Source: CBDDEC01 sp965198045 (lineage in GTDB: Bacteria; Chloroflexota; Dehalococcoidia; UBA2979). From it: 64,000 nucleotides of DNA. The notes beneath the pieces were generated by a model. The model had not been told where the DNA came from, did no database searches, and worked only from the letters and a program-made list of their open reading frames with translations. Both the position numbers and the translations under genes were made by a program. Below are positions 36,519 through 47,256 of the stretch, in pieces (the stretch's first letter is position 1; each line of letters starts with the position of its first letter). The DNA is taken from contig CBDAOL010000011.1 of assembly GCA_965198045.1 (NCBI GenBank), positions 558,001 through 622,000 of the forward strand, read 5' to 3'.

Positions 36519-36803
36519 CTAGGCGGCGCCTTCCGGCACCTTCGCGCGCGCGGCGTCCTTGTCCTGGTACCAGAGGATGTTGATCTCCCGGTAGGCCTCC
36601 TGGTCGTCCGGCAGATCGTCCTCGGCGTAGATGGCGGAGACGGGGCAGGCCGGCTCACACGCGCCGCAGTCGATGCACTCGTCAGGGTCGATGTAGAGCA
36701 TCTTGTCGACGCCCTCGTCGAAGTGGATGCAGTCCACGGGGCAAACATCGACGCACGACTGGTCGAGCGTATCGATACACGGCTGGGTGATGAAGTAGGT
36801 CAT
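36519..36803 (-). CDS. fdxA: 7Fe-type ferredoxin FdxA
   Basis: 94 residues. Cys9, Cys17, Cys21 and Cys25 (CVDVCPVDC) and Cys43, 46, 49 and 53 (CIDCGACEPAC) match the [3Fe-4S][4Fe-4S] ferredoxins of actinobacteria. The first spacing (C-x7-C) marks the 3Fe cluster. A low-potential electron carrier; partners unknown. Confidence 0.93.
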   Translation of the reverse strand: MTYFITQPCIDTLDQSCVDVCPVDCIHFDEGVDKMLYIDPDECIDCGACEPACPVSAIYAEDDLPDDQEAYREINILWYQDKDAARAKVPEGAA

Positions 36804-36880
36804 CCCCCGTCCCTTCTGGCTCCGTCGCTCATTCGCTCCGCGCGCGCCGCCACGGCGTCGTCACGCTCCCGCCAACCGGG

Positions 36881-36909
36881 AATATAGGCAGCGTGGCGCT
36901 AGCAGACAA
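36881..36909 (-). promoter_or_regulatory. Predicted promoter of fdxA
   Basis: On the minus strand TTGTCT (36909-36904), 17-bp spacer, TATATT (36886-36881). The leader is about 70 nt. Confidence 0.6.
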
Positions 36910-36963
36910 CCGCGCGACCGCGCGCCCTCGCCGCCGGCGCGCCGTCCGAGGCCCGGACGGCCC

Positions 36964-37464
36964 TCAGTCGCCGCCGCCTCGACGCCACACCTGCCACCAG
37001 CGGCCGCGCTCCGCGCGTTGCTGTTCGTCGGCCTCAGCCTGCGTCGCTGCGATCTCCGCCTCCGCCTGCGTCACCGCCAGCTCGATGCGCCGCCGCAGCG
37101 CCACCGGCTGCCCGGCGAGGTCCATCGCCGACCCGGGGTCCGCCACCACCTCCGGGAACAGAAACGCCATCGACTCCTCGAAGCGAGGCACGGTCGACCG
37201 CCCGTTCGCGATGCCGTACTGCTTCAGCTCGTTCGACACGCCGAGGAGCGCCGTCCCCAGCCGCACCACCTGGTACGGCGACAGCTCCGCCTCGACGACC
37301 GCCTGATCGAGCAGCGGCAGCAGCGCGTCATGCACCTCGCGCAACCCGAGGTCAGCGCGCCCCGCCGCCTCGGCGGCACTCTCCGCCCCCGGCCGCCCGA
37401 GGTGATACACCGTCGCGAGATACACCACGCGCGCATCGACGTTCTGGAACTGCATCAGGGGCAT
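36964..37464 (-). CDS. Hypothetical protein, helical
   Basis: 166 residues, mostly alpha-helical by composition. Ala/Glu-rich segments lie near 115-150 and the end is basic and Trp-rich (RWWQVWRRGG). No signal peptide and no family recognised. GATACT lies 6 nt before the ATG. Confidence 0.65.
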   Translation of the reverse strand: MPLMQFQNVDARVVYLATVYHLGRPGAESAAEAAGRADLGLREVHDALLPLLDQAVVEAELSPYQVVRLGTALLGVSNELKQYGIANGRSTVPRFEESMAFLFPEVVADPGSAMDLAGQPVALRRRIELAVTQAEAEIAATQAEADEQQRAERGRWWQVWRRGGGD

Positions 37465-37470
37465 GTGGGG

Positions 37471-37476
37471 AGTATC
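37471..37476 (-). promoter_or_regulatory. Candidate -10 of the 36964-37464 gene (leaderless)
   Basis: TGC-GATACT on the minus strand ends 6 nt before the ATG. Weak on its own; it fits the pattern at other genes. Confidence 0.3.
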
Positions 37477-37479
37477 GCA

Positions 37480-38127
37480 TCAGAACCCAGGCACCGATGA
37501 GCACGAGAAGCTTGTGGAGACGAACGGATGCGACCAGAAGCCGCTGATGCGGAATGCAGTGTCGAGTCTGTCGAGTGAGCGGTCGAGGTCGTCGATGGCG
37601 TTTCTCAGCGAACGCAGGCATCTATCAAGATTCGAGATATTGATGCGGGAGTAGATGTCCCCAAAACCGCTTTGGATGAAGTCGTCCGCGTTGGTAATCA
37701 CCCCTGGCGGCCCCGGTACCCCTTGGAGGCCAGTAAGGCCTTGAAGTCCCCGCGGACCTACTGGTCCTTGCCCGCCTACCGGACCGCTGGGCCCACCCGG
37801 ACCTGCAGGTCCGAGTGCTCCCATGTCCCCGGTGGGGCCATTCGGGCCCGAAGGACCGGTTTGGCCAACAGGCCCGATCGGACCGAGCTCGCCACGCAGC
37901 CCGCTCGGCCCCCGCTCGCCCGGCGGACCCAGGATCCCGGGAGTCGTCTCGAGCGAGGTCAGACGACTTGTGGTCGCGTCAAGCGAGTTGGAGGTCTCAG
38001 TAGTGCTCAAAGGGACCGAGGCGACTTCTGTCTCGAGTTGAGCGATGCGCTCTTCCAGAGCGGAGGTGTCCTGGCAGGCGATGAGCAAGATCGGTAAAGC
38101 GAGCAGAGCGGCGAATCGTCGAGGCAT
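37480..38127 (-). CDS. Collagen-like lipoprotein
   Basis: 215 residues. A lipoprotein signal ends in LLIAC at residue 18. A short coiled-coil-like segment (about 24-40) precedes a collagen-like stretch of about 26 Gly-X-Y triplets (about 63-142) rich in GPP, GPS and GPV. A non-collagen C-terminal domain has heptad-like LDRCLRSLRNAIDDLDRSLD and three cysteines. Presumably displayed as trimers on the outer face. No pilus or spore genes nearby. Confidence 0.85.
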   Translation of the reverse strand: MPRRFAALLALPILLIACQDTSALEERIAQLETEVASVPLSTTETSNSLDATTSRLTSLETTPGILGPPGERGPSGLRGELGPIGPVGQTGPSGPNGPTGDMGALGPAGPGGPSGPVGGQGPVGPRGLQGLTGLQGVPGPPGVITNADDFIQSGFGDIYSRINISNLDRCLRSLRNAIDDLDRSLDRLDTAFRISGFWSHPFVSTSFSCSSVPGF

Positions 38128-38195
38128 AGTCTCGTTCCTTCCAAGAACTCAGAAGAAGGATAGAGACGATTCAGCACGCGGGAAGGTCGACTCGC

Positions 38196-41294
<3,099 letters not shown>

Positions 41295-41330
41295 GAGGTC
41301 ACCTCATCCCCCAGTTGGGGGGTCGGGGAG

Positions 41331-41346
41331 ATTAGAATGTACGTTC
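41331..41346 (-). promoter_or_regulatory. LexA-like SOS box and -10 of uvrA
   Basis: GAATGTACGTTC (41335-41346) differs by one base from GAAC-N4-GTTC, the Gram-positive-type LexA box. It directly abuts TCTAAT (41336-41331, minus strand), a five-of-six -10 for uvrA. Its position fits repression, but no lexA gene is in the window to compare. Confidence 0.45.
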
Positions 41347-41437
41347 GACTGGCTATCGTACCGCCTGATGCCCGTCGCGCTCAAGACTCACACCCTGGGC
41401 GTCGTCCCGGCCCCGCCGCCGGTAGAGAGTCCACTCC

Positions 41438-42124
41438 GTGCGTATCCTCGTCGTCGCCGAGGCTCCGGCCTCCCGTCGCATCCTCGGCCAAGCGATCGAG
41501 CGTGCCGGCCACGAGCTTGGCGGATCAGCGAGTTCCGGACGCTGGTCGCGGCTACACGCCGTATGTCGCCTGACGCACTCCTCGTCGAAGCGGCTTCCGA
41601 GGCTGCAGCCGCCGCCATCATCGAACGCGCGCGCGGCGCCAACGAGTCCGGACTGGCGGCCGTGCTGCTGCTGCCGGAGCGCGCCTCCAGGCTGCGTCTG
41701 CCGTCGGTCACCGAGGGCGTCGTCACCCTCGCGCGGCGCAAGCTCGACGGCGATCTGACGGCCGCGCTCGACTCGCTGCTCCCCACGTCCTGGGGAGCGC
41801 CCGTCCCCGCCGGGTGCGCCTCCGCCTCGACGCTGCGACTGGCGTGCTTCGCGCCAACGGCAACGAGGTGTCACTGACGCGCTCGAGTTCCACCTCGCGG
41901 ACGCGCTCCTCCGCGAGCCGGGCGCGGTCCTCTCCGTGCCGCAGCTGGTCGCGGCGATCTGGGTGGACCGGCCACCACCGGACGAGGTCGGGAAGGCACT
42001 GCGGACACACGTCTACACGCTGCGCGGCAAGCTCGCGCAGGTGGCGCCAGACGCCGGGATCGAGAACTTCCCGCGCCGCGGGTACGCGCTGCAGCTCTCC
42101 TCGTCAGAGCCGGCGCGCGAGTAG
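41438..42124 (+). pseudogene. Winged-helix (OmpR/PhoB-type) regulator, three frameshifts
   Basis: GTG at 41438 opens MRILVVAEAPASRR, resembling a receiver start. Coding then moves frame near 41523, 41810 and 41880, each needing one added base. The last frame gives a trans_reg_C winged helix: VGKALRTHVYTLRGKLAQ and ENFPRRGYAL. Restored length is 229. A receiver phospho-Asp is not obvious. Three indels in 690 bp favour either a true pseudogene or poorly polished sequence. Confidence 0.6.
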
Positions 42125-42135
42125 GCGCCGAGGGC

Positions 42136-42618
42136 TCAGCCGTCGGGCGTCGGTTCCTCGTCCGAACCTTCGTCACTCGGCTCGTCGTGGAGCCCTCGGT
42201 CGTCGAGCGGGATCTCGTCATCGGCAGGCGGCTCGTCGAGGTTCTCGTCCTCGCCGAAGAACACGCCGAGGTCGTCGCGAGCGAGCGAAGCGAGCTGCTC
42301 GCGGAGCTGCCGCTCCACCTCGCGCATCTGTTCCTCGGTCACGCCCATCTGCTCCATCGTGCTGCGAATCAGACGTTGCACCTCGGTCATGTCGCCGCGG
42401 ATCAGGGCCTCGGCCACCTCCAGCTGCGTCTCGATCGCCTTGAAGCGCTCGCGGCGCTCGTAGTCGTTGTCAGTCGTGAGGATCGTCGACATCAGCTTCG
42501 TGAACAGGTTCGAGGTGCGCGCGATGCGGACCCGGTCCTCTGGGTCCTCCGGAAACTCTCCGGTGACCCGCACCTCGAGGCCGGACTCAGCGTCGGTCGC
42601 GGAGTATTGCTGCGGCAT
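42136..42618 (-). CDS. Hypothetical protein, acidic C-terminus
   Basis: 160 residues from the ATG at 42618 (GGAAGG upstream). A helical middle (about 45-115) is followed by an Asp/Glu/Pro tail of about 45 residues. No family recognised. Divergent from the P-loop gene at 42710. Confidence 0.6.
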   Translation of the reverse strand: MPQQYSATDAESGLEVRVTGEFPEDPEDRVRIARTSNLFTKLMSTILTTDNDYERRERFKAIETQLEVAEALIRGDMTEVQRLIRSTMEQMGVTEEQMREVERQLREQLASLARDDLGVFFGEDENLDEPPADDEIPLDDRGLHDEPSDEGSDEEPTPDG

Positions 42619-42709
42619 GTCCAACCTTCCGAGGAGCGGTGTAGGCGCCCTCGATCGTACGCTACGGCTCCACGGCGTAGGTCCCGGCCTACGCGGTGCG
42701 GGAGGACCC

Positions 42710-43375
42710 ATGCCCGATCTCACTCTGCTCGATCTCGTACGCAACCGCACGATGTCCCCGGCCATCGCCTCGACGTTGGCACTGGCGGCCGAGGAGCGAC
42801 GTTCACTGTTGATCATCGCCATCCCGCGTCACGCCGGGAAGACCACGACGATGGAGGCGACGCTCGCCCACGTACCTGAGGGCACCGCGATGCACGAGAT
42901 GGACGAGGCGGCGGGCTCGGACCTCGGCATCCCGTCCGAGGGCGACGGGGGCTATCTGAAGATGGCCGAGGTGTCTCAGGCGCCGATGTCGAACTACGTC
43001 TGGGGCGATCCCGTGCGCCGCGTATTCGCCGCCCTTGAGCGCGGCTTCTCCCTGGCCACAGCGCTCCACGCCCCCGGCATCGACGAGGCGTTCGAGGTGA
43101 TCTGCGGCCAGAACGGGGTACCCGACGCCGATGCCGGGCGCCTCGACCTCGCCGTCTACATCGCTACCGTCGGCGACGACTGGCGCGCGCCTGAGCGCCG
43201 CGCCATCGCCGAGGTCCGTGAGATCGACGCCGTCGAGGGTGGCCGCCCCCTCGGGCGCACCCTGCATCGCTGGTTGGCCGAGTCAGACACGTTCGAGGAC
43301 GTCGACACCGCGCAGCTCATCGAAGGCGCGCCGGGCCGACGCGGAGAGCTGCTCGCCTCGTTCGAGGCAGGCTAG
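42710..43375 (+). CDS. P-loop protein resembling secretion/pilus ATPases
   Basis: 221 residues; ATG at 42710 with GGAGG 4 nt upstream. IIAIPRHAGKTTTMEA looks like a Walker A with a replaced first glycine. GFSLATALHAPGIDEAFEVI resembles the His-box region of PilT/GspE/CpaF ATPases. Much shorter than those proteins and with no partner genes; possibly a stand-alone remnant or distinct subfamily. Confidence 0.5.
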   Translation: MPDLTLLDLVRNRTMSPAIASTLALAAEERRSLLIIAIPRHAGKTTTMEATLAHVPEGTAMHEMDEAAGSDLGIPSEGDGGYLKMAEVSQAPMSNYVWGDPVRRVFAALERGFSLATALHAPGIDEAFEVICGQNGVPDADAGRLDLAVYIATVGDDWRAPERRAIAEVREIDAVEGGRPLGRTLHRWLAESDTFEDVDTAQLIEGAPGRRGELLASFEAG

Positions 43376-44592
43376 TCGTCGCCGGCGGCTGCCGCGGGGA
43401 TCTCGCCGAAGGCGCCGCGGTCGCGCAACGCGTTGATCTCGTCCCAGTCGAGACCCGCCTCCAGCAGGACCTCCTCGGTGTGCTGCCCGAGCTCCGGTGC
43501 GAGGTGTCGCAGGCTCCCCGGCGTGCGGCTCAGCCGCACCGGCAGCCCGACGGTCGGTACATCGTCGCCATCCTCGCGCGGGATGTAGTCCAGGTAGCCG
43601 TTGGCCCATGCCTGTTCGTCCTCGGCGATTTCGAGGTAGCTGCGGACCGGCTGCACCATGAACCGCGGCGACAGCTCGGCGATCCACTCGTCGCGCGACT
43701 TCGCCAGGAAGACCTCCGCCAGCCGTGCCCGAGTCGTGCGCCGCCACGCCGGGTCCTGCATGTTGGTGAAGTACCGCCCCTCGCCCAGCTCGGGGCACCC
43801 GAGGATGTCGCAGAAGTCGCCCCACCAACGGTCCGGCGTCCCGCCGCCGACCATGATCTCCTTGCCGTCCGCGCACTCGTACGAACTCCAGTGCGGCCGC
43901 CGCGCCTCGACCGGCTGTCGCTGCTGCTCGCGCTGGTTCCACATCGCCGAGGTGATGTTGAACCCCTGGATCGTCAGTTGGCCGCCGTAGAGCGAGGTGT
44001 GCTGCCCCTCGCCGCTGCGCTCGCGCTCCCAGAGCGCCACCATCATGCCGTACGCCGAGATGATCGCCCCCACGTGGTCCGCGAACGGAGCGCCCACGGG
44101 CATCGGTCCCGTGTCAGGCGTGCCTGTGACCGACATGATCCCGCCACGCGCCTGCGCCAGGATGTCCATCGACCCCAGCTGCGCCTCGGCGTCCGGCCCG
44201 AGGTCACCCCACCCGCTCGCATGGCTGACGATGATCCGCCGGTTGATCGCGCACAGATCCTCGTACGTCAGGCGCAGCCGCTCGACCACGCCCGGCCGCG
44301 TGTTGTGGTGGAAGATGTCCGCCGTCTCGACGAGCTTCAGAAACGTCTCGCGGCCCGCCTCCGACTTCAGGTCGAGGCTGATCCCGCGCTTGTTGCGGTT
44401 GAGGTGTTGGAAGTACGCCCGCAGCCCGTTCGGCGAGTGGTCGAGCCCGGTCCCACGCCCCGGGTCGGGGTGGTCCGGTGACTCGATCTTGACGACATCC
44501 GCGCCCATATCGGCCAGCATCGCGGACGCGTACGTCCCCTGCTGGAACACCGACAGATCGAGGACACGCACCCCCTCGAGCGGCAGCGGCAT
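43372..44592 (-). CDS. CaiB/BaiF (class III) CoA-transferase
   Basis: Moves CoA between carboxylic acids via an aspartyl-CoA thioester. LEGVRVLDLS and MLADMGADVVKIE form the N-terminal signature; Asp143 in GSMDILAQARGG is the likely catalytic residue; WERERSGEGQ follows. 406 residues. Substrate unknown, but it heads the accessory catabolic region. Confidence 0.93.
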   Translation of the reverse strand: MPLPLEGVRVLDLSVFQQGTYASAMLADMGADVVKIESPDHPDPGRGTGLDHSPNGLRAYFQHLNRNKRGISLDLKSEAGRETFLKLVETADIFHHNTRPGVVERLRLTYEDLCAINRRIIVSHASGWGDLGPDAEAQLGSMDILAQARGGIMSVTGTPDTGPMPVGAPFADHVGAIISAYGMMVALWERERSGEGQHTSLYGGQLTIQGFNITSAMWNQREQQRQPVEARRPHWSSYECADGKEIMVGGGTPDRWWGDFCDILGCPELGEGRYFTNMQDPAWRRTTRARLAEVFLAKSRDEWIAELSPRFMVQPVRSYLEIAEDEQAWANGYLDYIPREDGDDVPTVGLPVRLSRTPGSLRHLAPELGQHTEEVLLEAGLDWDEINALRDRGAFGEIPAAAAGDD

Positions 44593-44597
44593 GCCGG

Positions 44598-44645
44598 CCT
44601 CCTTCGCACCTACAAACGCATCCTAGCGCGAGGTCGCGAAGGAGG
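44598..44645. repeat. Inverted repeat spanning a divergent start region
   Basis: CCTCCTTCGC (44598-44607) and GCGAAGGAGG (44636-44645) are perfect inverted copies. Each places GGAGG before a start codon: CaiB on the minus strand and the membrane protein on the plus strand. It may simply be mirrored ribosome-binding sites, or an operator. Confidence 0.5.
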
Positions 44646-44650
44646 ATCCG

Positions 44651-45277
44651 GTGGCTTGCGTTATGGACGTACACCGGCTGACGAGGTGGTCCTCCGTCGC
44701 CCTCGCCCTGTCTGTGCTCCTCATCCCAGCCGTCGCGCTGGGCCAGGTCGAGCCGGGCGGCGTCTTCTGCCGAGACGCCGAGGGCTGTGATCGCACCGGC
44801 ACGGTCGCGGAGTCGTGGCTGCAAATCGCGGTGGCACTGGCTGCGGTGGTCGGCACCTGGGTCGTAGCGAGCAGGCAGGTGCGTGCTGCCGCTGATTCGC
44901 TCATGGCAACCACCGTCGAGGACGATCCCGTCGCCGCCGCTAGCTCTGATCGCCTCCGCAACGTCGATCGCGTCGCCGGCCTGGCGAGGCTGGCGCGGCC
45001 GGACGTCCAACGGCGCGCGCTGCTCGAGGGGGCCGCCCTGGGAGCAGTCGGCGCTGTCGTGCTCGTCCTGTGGCTCGGGCGCCGAACGGGCGGCGAGTGG
45101 GCCCTGATCGCCGGCGGGATCCACCTAGTGGTGTTCGCGCTCGTCTTCGGCTCGGCCACGTTCCTCGTCGTTCAGGCGCCAGCGCGAGCGGTGCGGTCCG
45201 TCTTTGGGATGGGCGTCGCCGCCGGGCTGATCCTCGGCTGGGCGGCCACCTGGTACATCGTCGAGCCGTTGTTCTAG
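44651..45277 (+). CDS. Membrane protein, unknown
   Basis: 208 residues; GTG at 44651 has GGAGG 5 nt upstream. Four or five hydrophobic segments (about 12-30, 55-72, 122-140, 148-168, 180-198). The first may be a signal peptide ending near AVALGQ, and a cysteine pair follows. No family recognised. Confidence 0.6.
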   Translation: MACVMDVHRLTRWSSVALALSVLLIPAVALGQVEPGGVFCRDAEGCDRTGTVAESWLQIAVALAAVVGTWVVASRQVRAAADSLMATTVEDDPVAAASSDRLRNVDRVAGLARLARPDVQRRALLEGAALGAVGAVVLVLWLGRRTGGEWALIAGGIHLVVFALVFGSATFLVVQAPARAVRSVFGMGVAAGLILGWAATWYIVEPLF

Positions 45278-46374
45278 CCGTCGATCGCATCGACCACGCC
45301 GGCCGCGTCGCCCGCCCACCGCGTCACGACCACGAGATCATGCTCCGGCACGACCGCCACCACGTTGCCACCGGCACCCGAGGCGGAGAATGCACCCTCC
45401 GAGGCTGCTGGCCACGTCCGCTGGCCGGTGTTCAGCCACCACATGTAGCCATAGATGTCGCGGATCTTGCAGGGCGTAAGCGCCGCATCGATCCAGGACT
45501 CGGAAAGCAGCCGGTGGCCGCCCCAGTCACCTCAGCGTAGCCAGAGCTGGCCGAACCGTGCGTGGTCGAGCGCCGAGATCCAGAGCCCGCCACCCCAGTG
45601 CGCCCCGCCCGCCACCGAGGGCATCGCCACGCCATCGATCTCGATCGTCGCGTCGTCGTACGGGTGCCACTCCCACGTCGAGCTGGCGCCGATCGGGTCC
45701 ATCACCTCGCGGCGGATCACGTCCGGCAGCGGCTCCCGCCAGACGTGCAGCGCCGCCACACTCAGGACGTTTACGCGCACATCGTTGTATTCCCAGAAGG
45801 TGCCTGGCGCCTGTAGCTCACGCCTCTCGCCCTTCTTTCCGACCTTCTCTCCCTGCCGCACGGAGCGGTTGTGGTCGACCGTGTCCGGGATGCCGAACAC
45901 CCTGCCCGACCACTCGCTCGTCTGCTGCAGCAGGTGCTGCCAGGTGATCGCCGCGTTGTGCTCGCCCTCGAACCAATCGCCGTCGACGTAGTCCGCGACA
46001 CGGTCATGGACGCTGCCGATCATCCCTCGATCGAGGGCCAGGCCAACACATGTCGACAGGTAGCTCTTCGTCGCGCTGAACGTCATGTCGACGCGCTCGG
46101 GCTCGCCCCACTGCGCCGCCACGTAGCCGTGCCTGACCACCACGCCGCCCGCGGGACCGCGAGGCTTCGTCGGGCCGAACGGCTGGTTGAACGGCGGCGG
46201 ATCATTGCGCCCGACCATGTGCCCGACCTCGATCGGCCACTCGATCTCGCTCTCGACGGCGTACGCCACCGCAGCCTCGAGCGCCCCGCCATCAAACCCG
46301 AGCGCCGAAGGGTCGGCGTTCTCCCACCCGCCTGCCCCCGGCAGTGTCGGTTCGAGTCTGGTCACCTGCGTCAT
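45274..46374 (-). pseudogene. Beta-lactamase-fold serine hydrolase with in-frame stop
   Basis: SxxK motif at Ser100-Ala-Thr-Lys103 and the YxN motif in WEYNDVRVN are intact. Translation stops at TGA (45534-45532) after LWLR. Without it the same frame continues for 86 more codons through LLSESWIDAAL, YGYMWWLNTG and GAGGNVVAVVPEHDLVVV, the usual C-terminal end of these esterases/peptidases. CGA to TGA is the simplest cause. The truncated product lacks the third active-site region. Confidence 0.85.
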
Positions 46375-46388
46375 CGCGGGTTCGCTCT

Positions 46389-47219
46389 CTAGACCGTCTC
46401 GACCGTGTCAGCGCCCTCGACGAGCTCGCCGCTGCCGGAGACCCGGATCGCCACCTCACGCAGCGCGTGGAGCTGGTCCTGCATCGCGACCTGCATCAGC
46501 CGTGCGTCGCTGCTGTGCATCACGAAACGAGCGCCTAGCTCGATGGCGGTCGCCGAGGTCTCGGGCGTCTGCTGGTGGATCATCACCGGCACCCCCTTCG
46601 CCTCCGAGCGCGCGATCACGTCCTTGAGCACGTCGAGGTACTTCGAGTTCGTCACATCGTCGGGGATGCCAAGCGACGTCGACATGTCGTTCGGGCCGAT
46701 GAAGATGCCGTCGATGTCGCCCACGTCGAGGATCGCGTCCAGGTTCTGCTGCCCCGGCACGCTCTCGATGCCAACGATGATGATGCTGTCGGTGTGCCGG
46801 GCGCGCAGGTAGGCCTCGGCATCGTCGCTCGGGAACACCCCTTCACGGACCGCTCGCAGCAGGTACTCGCCCTTGAGCGGGTGCCACTTCGCGGTCGCGA
46901 CGCAGGCCTCGACCTCCTTGACGGTCTCGCAGTACGGCACGAGCACGCCCGCGGCCCCGGCGTCGAGGGCCATGGCCACCCACTCCGCCTTCGGGACCGG
47001 CACGCGCACGATCGGAGCGATGTCCACATCGCGGAGCATGCCGCACAGCTCCTGGATCTCCTTGCGGTCACGCGACCCGTGCTCCGAGTCGATCACGACG
47101 AAGTCCAGCGTCGCGCCGGCCAGGCTGCGCTTGAACCGCGTCGTCCCCATCGCCGAGATCATGCATCCGAAGACGTAGCCGCCGCCGCTGAGCCGTTCCT
47201 TGATCTTCGCGCCGTCCAT
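46389..47219 (-). CDS. HpcH/HpaI-family aldolase
   Basis: Class II metal-dependent aldolase of 2-keto-3-deoxy or related acids. FVVIDSEHGS, VPYCETVKEVE, GIESVPGQQNLDAI and IFIGPNDMSTSLG are the barrel motifs, with the Glu/Asp metal ligands in GIES and GPND. 276 residues; 14 bp upstream of the serine hydrolase and 37 bp downstream of the S9 peptidase. Confidence 0.9.
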   Translation of the reverse strand: MDGAKIKERLSGGGYVFGCMISAMGTTRFKRSLAGATLDFVVIDSEHGSRDRKEIQELCGMLRDVDIAPIVRVPVPKAEWVAMALDAGAAGVLVPYCETVKEVEACVATAKWHPLKGEYLLRAVREGVFPSDDAEAYLRARHTDSIIIVGIESVPGQQNLDAILDVGDIDGIFIGPNDMSTSLGIPDDVTNSKYLDVLKDVIARSEAKGVPVMIHQQTPETSATAIELGARFVMHSSDARLMQVAMQDQLHALREVAIRVSGSGELVEGADTVETV

Positions 47220-47256
47220 CGCCGGTCCCTTCCAGTGCTCTGCTGTTGCGATCGAG

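Noticed and set aside
45532..45534. TGA in the serine hydrolase as a selenocysteine codon
   Set aside because: The position corresponds to Arg, not to a catalytic Cys, and no SECIS-like hairpin or sel gene is seen.
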